From positions 6,720,717 through 6,784,716 of the forward strand of contig NC_085096.1 of assembly GCF_963422355.1 (NCBI RefSeq): DNA of 64,000 nucleotides. The letters run 5' to 3'. This stretch comes from Corticium candelabrum (taxonomy: Eukaryota; Porifera; Homoscleromorpha; Homosclerophorida; Plakinidae). Positions 46,188 to 55,800 of the stretch are shown here, piece by piece. A program made the translations under genes and the position numbers. Numbering within the stretch: position 1 is the stretch's first letter; the number at the start of each line of letters is the position of its first letter. The notes beneath the pieces are model-generated. The model did not search any database. It saw only the letters and a list, made by a program, of their open reading frames with translations, and was not told the DNA's origin.

Positions 46188-47836
46188 GCGTTGGAAAACT
46201 TGGAAGTCTGACCCAATTCTGTAGCTATAGAGTTAGAAGTTATTTGTAAGTGAGGAAAACCTGCACCATTGCAAGGTAGGAATTGGTCCCTAGACAGAGA
46301 GTAACGTACGGGTGTCTACTGGATGAATCTACTCTAGACGTTTCAATCATTTCAACTCAACTCTAGACTCCAGATAGAAGCCGTGCTCTTCCAATGAGTA
46401 ACTTATACTGCTTCTTAGCTTTTTTTGAAGCGACGCTTGACGGAAGTTCGCGTATTATAATAGTGGCTAAGGTCATTGAATGGTAAAATATATTGACACA
46501 TTAGGGGCCGGTCATTATTACAGGGTGACTGCAACACAACATCAAAAATTAGGTCTTCGCTGAGATAGCAGGTCAAAGTTGCTTCCGGTTCTTTAAGTTC
46601 CGGCAACGGGCGTGGTGTGTAGTGTACACGTCACAGAGAGGAAACTCCACGCTAGCGTGTACTGTCAACAAACGAATCTGTGGCGAAAGGATGTCGCGTG
46701 GCTGCAGGATGCACTAATTCCCGCAAGTCATACGCAAGCGTGTTTCGGTTTCCGAAGATCCAGATGTTTGTGTCAACTTGCCACGTTCACTGGCCTCGTA
46801 CCCAGGCTCTCTTGCGCGACACCGTTCTGGTCCAGACTAAATTGAGTTAATTTCTGCTCTTTGGGCGCTCTCTGGTCTGGAAGTTAGAGGCACAAGTGCT
46901 AAAACACGTGCAGTGCGCACAATTATAGTAGAGTATCCGCTCTTAGTACATATCCGACCGGGTTAATTAATTAATATCATTCTGCTACGTACAGTCGACT
47001 AAAGACCATTTGATATGCAGATCCATATCCTCGCTTGTAGGTCCAGTTTACAAGCACAAGCTATCAGTGCAAACACCCCGCATACATAAATTCAGTTTTT
47101 AATTAATGAAAGACCCGGATGTACTAATAATATCTTGCCTTTTTCGACGTCGACGTCAATAATTTTATTATAAACGACACGGTCCTTGCGTACCGTTCAC
47201 CGTCCGAGGTCTCGGAATCGACATTTAATAAATTCTGTGATTCGATCCGCCGTTCCAGAGAAATTCGCTCACGAGTAGAGGCAGGTTCCATCGGCAAGAA
47301 ATCACGTCGTCCCAAGAGAACTCCGAAAGATATTATTATTGTAATTAGAATAAAATATGCATAAACGGCTTCTATCGCATGAATGATTTACTACCAACTT
47401 ATGTGATGTATGTGTAGGCATAAAGTAATCTAGCCATATGCATGTTGGTAACACTCTGACAGTCGATCTATCTATAGAATGTCTTCCGGTTTTATTGTTC
47501 ACTCTTTTCAAGTATCATTAGCTAGATTGAACTTTCTGGATATGTCATTATTGAGTGCACTAGATATAGCTAGTTTATCGCGCTCAATTTGTAAAACAGG
47601 AAGCCCTCTCAGTCTAGACGACCTACTGTGTCAATATATTTTACCATTCAATGATTGACTCTAACCACTATAGAGTATAGTAATACGTGAACCTCCGTCG
47701 AGCGTCGTTTCAAGTAAAAGCTACAAAGCAATACCCACTGGAAGAAGCTTCTATCCGGAGTAGAGTTGAGTTGAAATTGATTTCTGAATAGCTACTACAG
47801 AATTCGGTCAGACTTCCAATTTTTTCAACGCTATAG
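46188..47836. repeat. inner inverted repeat
   Basis: The left arm, 46188-46510, and right arm, about 47625-47836, are reverse complements. They share TTGGAAGTCTGACC, TTTCAACTCAACTCTA, the GAAGCGACGCTTGACGGA or GAAACGACGCTCGACGGA block, and CATTGAATGGTAAAATATAT. The left arm has about 100 extra bases near 46260-46340. The spacer is about 1.1 kb. Confidence 0.7.
46689..46800 (+). pseudogene. THAP-domain-like fragment
   Basis: One plus frame reads KGCRVAAGCTNSRKSYASVF followed by RFPK, the C-x4-C and F-R-F-P-K start of a THAP zinc finger. About 35 codons are visible, and the following C-H pair is not in a convincing place. THAP domains occur in P-type and Harbinger-type transposases and in host factors. 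It lies in the spacer of the inner inverted repeat. Confidence 0.4.
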
Positions 47837-48188
47837 CTATTTGTTGCATGTTTGGGTGTTTATTCCGCCGTTGCTAGGATTCTTTTTCTCGTTATATTAC
47901 ACTCCTACCATAGCAACCCAACCACATGTTGTATATTTACCGGTCAATAAACGTTTATTAACCGGTCAATATCTGTATACTGCTTACTGACATAAAACAC
48001 AACTAACTTAAAACAAGAAATAGCAAAAACCAAAACAAAATAGCAATCAATACATGGGCGTACCTATTTTAGATTACAAGCTTATTCTTTACCAATAATA
48101 ATGTTCACAGTACTACAGTTTGTAAAGACGCAGTCAGAAATGACAAATGGATTCTCTCTTTCCGTTTCAGACGGCTGTTCAGCCTGGA

Positions 48189-49020
48189 CTACTTCGTGTC
48201 TCCAGACTCCTTGGCTTTTGCGTCAGTGTAATCTGTGTGTGCATGGCCATTATCCAAAACTTTGCACGCTGCCATTTGCTGCAATTCAGATGGCTCTTGG
48301 TATTGTCTCAGTGCTTGCAGGGTTTTGTGACCAGTTCTTCCTTGAATGACATGTTCAGGAACTCCCGCTTGAAACAGCCTTGTCGCACTAGTAGCTCGAA
48401 GAGCGTGGTTGGTTCGAACTGGAAGACCAGCTTCAGCTGTCATCACTTTCATCATTGTAGCGAAAGTGTTACGACCGATTACTTGCTTTGAATACCAAGA
48501 ACCAAATGAAGGTGTAGATAAAGGTTTCTAATAGAAGGCTTCTCGGGAAAATCCTGCTGGCAACTTACTTAGATAGAGATCCAAAATTTTTACGTGGCAA
48601 CGGTCACCAGCTTCTTCATTAGCGTATCCGATAAACCACAAACCACAAAATGCTATTACCTTACAGAGTTACGTTGGAGCTTGACTATAGTTTACTATGT
48701 GACTGTTTTGTTTGGATGCCTTGAATCACTCAGTCCACCACTATGATTTTTGGATCGATCCGTGTTCAACGTAATTGTAACAGACTTTTGACAATCCGTT
48801 TGTGGTTTGGCTGCATCTAGTTGTGAATCCTTCGTTGAGAGAAAGTCTGTCTGTCGGTACCTGCTCTTCTTGTAGAGCATCTTTGTTTCGATTACTTCTC
48901 CATGCTTCAAATATTCGCATCACGCAACTGTTGCAGGCAGTCGTGTTCTTGCAAATTGTACCTTTGCTGTACTCGTCTTTCCAGCAAATCTGCTGTCAAG
49001 CTGGCTAATACTAGTGGCAT
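48189..49020 (-). pseudogene. Crypton-like tyrosine recombinase remnant
   Basis: Reading the minus strand from high to low coordinate, a short N-terminal block (RIFEAWRSNRNKDALQEEQV, near 48916-48857) is followed by a gap with stops. Then come DRCHVKILDLYLSKLPAG (about 48610-48557) and the C-terminal catalytic part, 48455-48189: NHALRATSATRLFQAGV (Arg of the R-H-R-Y set), GRTGHKTLQALRQYQEPS (His and the nucleophile Tyr). This matches the tyrosine recombinases of Cryptons and the related host family with DUF3504. No reverse transcriptase is nearby. The frame is broken in the middle, so it is inactive. The strand is opposite to the sialyltransferase. Confidence 0.65.
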
Positions 49021-49310
49021 GCTTTTTTAAACCAACTCGTCTTATCTGTAGTCGTCGTCCTGGTCATTATTACGGTCTTCTTTCTGATCCGACATCATGC
49101 TGGCAAAACACGTGGATAATGTACTGTTCTAATACTTTTGAGCACGTGGCCTTATGGTGCTGACGTGCAGCCAACAACACTTTACAGCTGTCAAAATGTG
49201 GTTGTTTGACATAAAACTTTAGCTGTCATTGCAATACACAACCACTCTAATTCAACTTGAATAATCTATGAACTCTAATTACAGTAGGATGTTAAACATG
49301 CAACAAATAG

Positions 49311-49380
49311 GTTAATGCATGGTAGGGTCGGCGATATCCAGGTCAATAAACTAAATGTCGTCTCCCTACCATGCATTAAC
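49311..49380. repeat. perfect 17-bp hairpin
   Basis: GTTAATGCATGGTAGGG (49311-49327) and CCCTACCATGCATTAAC (49364-49380) are exact reverse complements with a 36-base loop. It sits just inside the right end of the composite insertion. It could be the ends of a tiny element or a structural end signal. Confidence 0.7.
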
Positions 49381-49584
49381 ATATAGTTGTTCTCGTGTGA
49401 TTGTCATAACCATCACATGTGATTCAATCTATAGCTATGTATGTAGGTACACTCTCCTACAGCTAAACTCCGGAATGCCCTCCAGTTTTTGGGTTGCATT
49501 ACCTTTTGATATATCGTGAATTAGGAATCGTCGTGTTCTAAAATCGTATCTTGTTGCTTCTCGTGGTTTTAAATTGCTGTAGCT

Positions 49585-51440
49585 GTGTTACCGGTAGAAG
49601 TAATAGCACCAATCGCTTTGAATAAGCTGTTGTATGAATTTTATGACATATTCAAGGACGAGTTGGGACGTTGCAGTGAGAAGGCAAGCATCCCAGTTTG
49701 TCCGGACGCAGATCTAAAATCGTTCCGTTTAGAAGACCTATGCATCTGAGAAAACAAAAAGAGGTAGAATTAGACAGACTGGTTGAAACAGAGGTTTGTA
49801 GCCAGTGAATAATGCATTATGCGCTTTTCCAACTGTCAATGTTGTGAAGCAATCAGGATCTGTACGAATATGTGGAGACTTTAAGCCTCTCCACAAATTT
49901 ATGGTGGTAGACCAGCACCCGATGCCACACCTGTCTGATCTTTTCACTGTTCTCGTGGGAGGGCAAAACTTATCTAACTTAGATTTGTCAGATGCATATA
50001 ATCAATTGTCACGTCTTCTTATAGAACATGATGAAACTTTCGATCAAATTAGACAACAAGACGAAGAAGCTGAGCAGGTTGTGGCCAGCCTAGAGACCCA
50101 AAATGTTATAAATGGACCCATTGTCTACAAGCAACTTCAGAAATACGTTAGAAAAGATGCCGTTTTACAAGAAATCATTCGATACATTCAGGAAGGATGT
50201 ATGGCCAGCAAAACTATCGAATGCAAGCGTCAAACCGTATTCTTCTTGCAAACATCAACTTTCAGTTATAGATGGATGCCTTTTGAAGCATGGTGATGAA
50301 ACAACGCACGTTGTCGTACCATCTGCCATTAGGCAATTGCTTCTGCCACAGTTGCATAGAGCTCATGTGGGCTCTGCCCGCATGAGAAAACTGGCTCGCT
50401 GAGAAAACTGGCTCGCTGATATATCTGGTGGCCAGGTGTCGACCGTGATATTGATAAAATGGTACGCAATTGCGATGCGTGTGCCTTACACAGAAATAGC
50501 CTTCCGAAAGTTCCTCTTGCGTGGGAATTTCCAGACAGACCTTGGCAACGTTTACACCTTGATTTGCGAGGCCGTTCAAGAATTTTATGTGGCTCATAGT
50601 TGTTGATGCACATTCAAAATGGCCACAGGTTTTTAAATTTCAAGTTGGATCAAGCGGAACAAAGCAAATAATATAGTCATTAAAACACCTAATTGCGAGT
50701 CTTGGAATTCCAAAGCATGGCCATCAGTTTGTGGCGAAAGAGTTTAAGATTTCTGTAATCAGGAAGGAATCTTTTACAGTTTAGCACCTCCTTACCACCC
50801 TAAAGTAATGGACAAGCAGAAAGATTCATTCAGTCGTTTGAAAGAGCAGTCCCAAAAGGATTAGAAACACCAGAAGCGAATCTGCAAGACGTTGTTACTG
50901 ACATTCTCATGGTATACAAGAGTACAGAACATGACACTACTGGAGAGTCTCCATCCAAACTTCTATTGGGTAGGGAACTTCGATGTTCTCTCGATATGCT
51001 AGTGCCAGAATTACCTGCCCATCAAGATCAGACTAAGCAGTTACTGAAACGCAAATTTCAAGAGTGTCAAGAGAGACAAAAGAAACAACATGATCGTACG
51101 TCTCATGAAAGGAAACCCTTTCAATTAGGAGAAACTGTTTTTGTTAGACAGCCAGAAAGTAAAAGAAAAGGTTTTAGGAAACCAGCAACAATTCTCGAAG
51201 TTCTAGGACAAAGATACTACATGGTCAGGTTTCTCACAGGTACTAATACAAAATTACACGTGAACCATTTGTCGAGCAGTATATTGTCTCCGAAAACATG
51301 CCATTCCTCGCCAGCTAATAACCCGATTGCGACCTATTCTGATTCGGATGATGATTCCATCGAGACCGAGAAGTTACCTAGACGTAGCCAGAGAAGAACT
51401 AAAGGACAACCACTTGAACGTTTAGGAGAGTGGGTATAGA
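49585..51440 (+). mobile_element. Gypsy/Metaviridae-type fossil
   Basis: A broken internal region of an LTR retrotransposon. Parts recognised in order are a piece of reverse transcriptase (about 49680-50030), the zinc-binding start of integrase (about 50110-50400), parts of the integrase core (about 50450-50930) and the integrase C-terminal region (about 51000-51330). There are several breaks, at least four. No LTR pair is visible. It starts almost at once after the candidate sialyltransferase tail and ends about 550 bp before the duplicated CD36-like exons. Moderately old. Confidence 0.8.
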
Positions 51441-51986
51441 GCTTTACAAATGAGACAGTTTGAGAAGTTGAATTTGTTTGTGGGATAGCTGATTGTATGA
51501 GATGTTTGAGTTAACAAGATTATTGAGTTGTCACAAAATCCCTTGCTCAGTGTAGCACAATTAACATTAAAAGTATATAGTTAAAGCCATATGCAGCTAT
51601 CATTAATAAAGCTACGTACCCTATGTGCCGACTTTAAGCAAAGTTAAGAGATTCCCAAAATCCTGTTCACGTATGGCATCCACGGCACAGCTTTCTTGCT
51701 CATAAACATCTTCCTACGTACGCCACTGCTCTCTGCATTTCTTAGATTTGACTCTAGTTGCTTTGTGGTGTTTCTGTTTTTGTTGCTTCAACTAGCAATT
51801 GCTTGTAAACATACTTTAATTCTGTTTGTCTGCTTTTTTCATAAGAGCACCATCTCCAAGAATGCCTTTATCTCTTTATCAGTTAAGACAGAACACGTTA
51901 TTATGGAATCAATGGATTTAGAACTTGTGTAACAACCTGTACAGGTTCGTCTGGATTGCATTCATCCTGATTTACTATGCATTTTA
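51441..51986. other. no gene seen
   Basis: Spacer between the Gypsy fossil and the CD36-like exon copy. It may contain the element's 3' end and an intron remnant. A 78-codon frame at 51696-51932 is hydrophobic but has no support. Confidence 0.35.
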
Positions 51987-52345
51987 GTCAACTCAAAAAG
52001 TGCCGTCTCTCTACTTTCCTGTGTTCTGGGTAGGTCGGGTAAAATTGGTAAATCTTTCCAACAGTTGCTTTCTTCTTACTGTTTGTTGTACTGTTCAGGG
52101 TATTGAGATTTCCGATCATCCGGCAAGCAAGCTTAAGTCGATTCTTCTCACTCCCATCACAATAGTAGACAGCGTTCTTATACCTCTTATGGTTACATCA
52201 GGTGAAACATGCGATAGCAAGTTATAGTATGTTCAAATGATTGGTAATTGTGTTGTTAGGTTTTATTGGAATTTTCTGTTTTCTTCTTGCGGTGTTTAAG
52301 TTCTCAAGTGCAAATGAGTTTTCAGTTAACGAGGATAGAACATAA
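51987..52345 (+). pseudogene. duplicate of the last three CD36-like exons
   Basis: Three exon-like blocks repeat the 3' end of the gene at 26050-26418: 51987-52037 (PSLYFPVFW), 52099-52201 (ISDHPASKLKSILLTPITIV) and 52260-52345 (GFIGIFCFLLAVFKFSS, ending NEDRT then stop). Both introns are kept at the same places and phases, so this is a DNA-level duplication, not a processed copy. The first block lacks one base relative to the original (AAGTGCCG against AAGGTACC), which shifts its frame. Upstream exons are not found; the Gypsy fossil lies where they would be. It could still be the end of a real second gene if an upstream donor fits. Confidence 0.75.
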
Positions 52346-52673
52346 GGTTTAGCACCTCTTTGAAGCAGGTCATTTGATGTACATGAAGTTCTCTTTAATT
52401 GTTCAAATGTACTGAGGTAGATATTACTAGCTAATTATTTGTGTTAGTACGCTACTTTCTACAAGTAAAGTTGTGCTCATTATGCCGGTTTCTATTTGTG
52501 CTGGTGTAGGCATTGGTGGTTATAGTGTTAGTGACCCTTAGTCAATAGGGATGTACAGACCAAGCTTTGCACCCTAATAGTGCTGTGCATACACTTCTTA
52601 ATTTCTTACGTCATAACAACAGACTGTACGTGCCAAAAAGTTGGAACATGGAGCATAAACAACATATATGCAG

Positions 52674-52853
52674 ACAGGCAGACATACAAACAGACAGACA
52701 GGCAGACATACAAACAGACAGACAGGCAAACATGAAAACAGACAGACAGATAATTTATTCTCATATAGATTCTACTTGTACATATGCTAGGATTTTTTAA
52801 ATACAAATCAGTCCTTGCAAACAACAAAGTCATTAACTAATGGACTTAAGTTT

Positions 52854-52887
<34 letters not shown>

Positions 52888-53055
52888 TTCATTTATTATC
52901 ATCAAACCTCTACGTATGTACAGGAAACTTTCAAATATCTACCAGTCCTTCATAACTAAGCAAATTATAACACATTAATGGACTTGGCCTACAACATTGC
53001 AGTCAAACATTATGCCACTGTCGTTTGTAGACAGACAGACAGACAGACAGACAGT
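52674..53055 (+). repeat. CAGA-rich repeats with a 136-bp duplicated unit
   Basis: CAGA tracts occur at 52674-52750, 52855-52887 and 53029-53055. Between them, two diverged copies of the same unit follow the tract: ATTTATT, then CAGTCCTT, then TTAATGGACTT or CTAATGGACTTA. This gives a period of about 136 bp. It may be the simple-repeat-headed end of a SINE or LINE family. Confidence 0.65.
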
Positions 53056-53999
53056 ACCGGAAATAGAGTGTCCAACAGTGCTATCGTTGTTTAGAGGGAA
53101 GAGGTCAAGAAATAACTGCAAAGACAAATTATTATATCCTATCCAAAAAATGCTGCATGGCAATATCAATGACCCGTGGGCCAGTGTGGAAAAATAACGG
53201 TAGGACAAAGGACACTCTCCCACCAAGTGTTGTTTGTCCGACCAAATACTGCACTAGCGTAGGAACGTGTTTAGACAAAACATCCACCCGTACACATATA
53301 TATGCATGATAGTGCAAACCTTGTCTTAGCACGTGACGGCCTTTCGAATGGTGTAACCGTTAATTTCATGAACATGCTTTATCCAGAGAAAACCTCAGCT
53401 TCATCTAACACCATTTCTCCCTTGCAAGTTGTTTATCAATAATTACATGCAAAATGGCTGCAGTAGGGAAGGCACTAATAGTTCATGTAGCAACATACAA
53501 GAATGTCCTACATAGGCTCAGTCTGTCTGAGCCAAAATAATTCCCTATTTTCCACACTGTCCAGGGCCATCCTTTCATGCACAGTTTCAGTTTCCAAACG
53601 ACCTCATAATATTTAATCTTTGAGGGACGACAGGAAGGCGTAAAGAACGACAGAATTAGAAAAAGAAAGGAACGCAACAAGAAGAAAGATGAGGAATAGA
53701 GAGAATTGAGTCAAACTGCAGTAAACGTTCTCTAATGTACAAAAACTCGACTCCCTACAACCCATTCAAATACAGATGACGACAGCATAGCACTGCTTGC
53801 TAAACACAGAAATGTAGCTTAGTAACAATGCAGCAGCAGAAATACCCTAGTAATCCTCATGCAAGCGCAGCAAGCTACCTATACTCCCAAGTGCATGCGT
53901 CACTCTATATAGTATAGCAAAAAGGAAATGTGCACAACCCTCGTAATACACCTATAGATATTATATAAAGTTAACCAATGTTACCACACACTCTCAGTG
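53056..53999. other. no gene seen
   Basis: No supported frame or repeat. Confidence 0.3.
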
Positions 54000-54119
54000 C
54001 TACTGAGTGTCACAACTTCTCCATCGAGACGTCCCTTTACCATCCGCTTTGATCGGCGGGCACGCTTTGTACTCATCCGTCTCACCAACGTTCGCCATGT
54101 CTGCAATGTGTCTCAGAGG
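54000..54119 (-). CDS. possible terminal exon of an unknown gene
   Basis: On the minus strand a good acceptor (GTTCTTGTTTTGCAG) is followed by 40 codons, including LRHIADMANVGETDEYKACP and ending SCDTQ then TAG. Composition is protein-like and hydrophilic. No domain is recognised and no upstream exon is identified, so support is weak. Confidence 0.22.
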   Translation of the reverse strand, partial: PLRHIADMANVGETDEYKACPPIKADGKGTSRWRSCDTQ

Positions 54120-54194
54120 CTGCAAAACAAGAACACCTATCAACAGAGACATACTTTTGGCTTCGGCTGAAGTAGATTACCTTGCAGTTAAATT

Positions 54195-54309
54195 TTAGAA
54201 TTAAATATGTGTTTAATGTAATTGTTTTCGCATGTTGCCTACAGTGCCTTTGCTTAATTATTTATCTTGGATGATAAAGTTTGATTTTCAAATACACCAG
54301 TTCTCACAT

Positions 54310-54350
<41 letters not shown>
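54195..54350 (+). repeat. dispersed repeat copy 2, followed by AGC/AGT microsatellite
   Basis: 54195-54300 matches the repeat at 9890-10010 in opposite orientation. It is followed at 54309-54350 by about 10 AGC units and then AGT units. Confidence 0.65.
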
Positions 54351-54352
<2 letters not shown>

Positions 54353-54354
54353 TA

Positions 54355-54645
54355 CTTAGCACGAGTATTGCCTCATATTACAGAAAGCAGGAGCAAGAGA
54401 AAAAGCGAAAACACGAAAATAAAATACGTCTTGTGGAACAGTCATCGTTCACACTTCTTGTTTTCTCTTCTATGGGTGAAGCAAGCAATTTGACAACGTG
54501 CATACAGAAGCTAGCTTCCCTTTTGTCGGAGAACAACGATATGTCTTACAACACCATCATTTGCTGAATTCGATGTAGACTGGCATTTGCTCTTCTTAGA
54601 TCTTCCATCATGTGCTTGCGTGGCTCCGGGTCTTGCAAACGTTAT
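54355..54645 (+). mobile_element. LINE ORF2 3' end remnant
   Basis: The plus frame reads YYRKQEQEKKRKHENKIRLV, then SSFTLLVFSSMG, then KLASLLSENNDMSYNTIIC, then a TGA, then IRCRLAFALLRSSIMCLRG. This is the C-terminal block of an RT-bearing mobile element family I know from many invertebrates (FTPLVFS-GG ... WIRCRLSFALLRSSIMCLRG). The TGA stands exactly where the conserved Trp (TGG) is expected. It is a dead fragment of about 290 bp. Confidence 0.5.
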
Positions 54646-55215
54646 TATATCAATTCTGATAATGTGCTCTCTATCTGTACAGAGAGCCGTCTTTATCTTT
54701 AGATCATTATATACAAACTGTCTAGAAGTATATGCTGACGCTCTAATTTTTAATTTTGCTGCTATATGTACATGCTTTATTGTCAAATATACCATGTTGC
54801 AAAGTAGTAGTAGTGTACATATTGGCTCACTGAGTAATGCTTAATCAAAGAATAGGCTACTCAGCCCACCATTTTGACTCAATGAGGTGACCCTAACAAA
54901 GACGTTTACACGGTCTGTTGTGCAGTTGTGCAGTCAGTCGTGCACTCAGTCTACAGTCGTACAGTCAGTTGAACAGCCAGTTAGTCAGACTGAGTCAGTC
55001 GTGCAATCAGTTGATCAGGCAGGCAAACGATCAGTTACTGAACATCGATTTAAGAACACACCACAGCTCTAGACTTTGCCTGGGCGAAGAACGGGCTACT
55101 CAGTTAGTTACATTATATTATATTATATTATATTACACATACACAGGCATGCACCTGCACGGACACGACCAGTTTAAGTTTGGCACGACTATTTTAAGAG
55201 AACATATATACTGTA

Positions 55216-55216
<1 letters not shown>
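54646..55216. other. no gene; short repeats
   Basis: Loose AGTCAGTY-type repeats near 54925-55020 (CAGTCAGTCGTGCA and relatives) and a TATAT-type run at 55108-55135. Nothing coding is supported. Confidence 0.4.

Positions 55217-55262
<46 letters not shown>
55217..55262 (+). repeat. GT microsatellite
   Basis: About 23 GT units, the only long array in GT orientation. Confidence 0.95.
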
Positions 55263-55264
<2 letters not shown>

Positions 55265-55800
55265 ATGCGTGCGTTTATGTAAACTATGGTTTAAGTTCAT
55301 GCTAGAACGACTTTAGTAGACCACGTCTAGGTCACACCAGCGGTATCAACTTTAGTGAAAAGGCACTTGTACCAACTACATTGACACGTGACCTGAGCAC
55401 GTGACCTTCCGCTTCGCGCCAACTAAAATAGCCTCTGGAAATCGACACTTTGCTTTCTTCAACTTACATGGGTAAGTTCAATATGTCTTATATCATTTAC
55501 AGCTCTGCAACTAGATACGCGTGACATACGTGACGTCATTTAGCTAATCTCGTCATGATATTGCCATGAAAGGTGCTTCAGAGTATGTCATAATAGAAGT
55601 ATTTGCAGTTAATTAATCCGCAGTTAATTAATCCGCATTCATTTGAAAGCAACGTGTCATCATGACCTGTAGAGTACTAATAATCAGTTGGTCAGAGCAA
55701 GATGTATGAATTTCAGGTTCATTTGATCAGCTATAACCACACATCCGTCAATATTGAGAACCAGCTTTGAAACTGGGTAACAGTTACTGTTGCAAAGCAG
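55263..55800. other. no gene seen
   Basis: Contains a 15-bp direct duplication of GCAGTTAATTAATCC near 55605-55635. Otherwise nothing recognisable. Confidence 0.35.

Larger units (their letters stand above)
46029..49524. mobile_element. 3.5-kb palindromic composite insertion
   Basis: The ends are inverted repeats of about 140 bp: 46029-46172 and 49396-49524 share CTAATTC-CGATATATCAAA, GGTAATGCAACCCAAAAACT and the CTGTAGGAGAGTGTA block. Flanking CGTTTTCTAA (46024-46033) and CGTGTTCTAA (49532-49541) could be a roughly 10-bp target duplication, partly overlapping the repeat tip. Inside lie a second inverted repeat, a THAP-like piece and a Crypton-like tyrosine recombinase on the minus strand. 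It splits the sialyltransferase gene near its 3' end. The composite looks like several insertions in one another. Confidence 0.6.

Noticed and set aside
48189-49020. Reading the tyrosine recombinase as part of a DIRS-type retroelement
   Set aside because: No reverse transcriptase or RNase H is nearby, and the motif spacing fits the Crypton/DUF3504 type better.
49585-51440. Treating the integrase-like frame at 50909-51439 as a host chromodomain-type gene
   Set aside because: Its context and order of parts fit a broken Gypsy-type element.
53483-53680. Minus-strand 65-codon frame, and similar short frames across 53-54 kb
   Set aside because: No motif, splice context or composition support.
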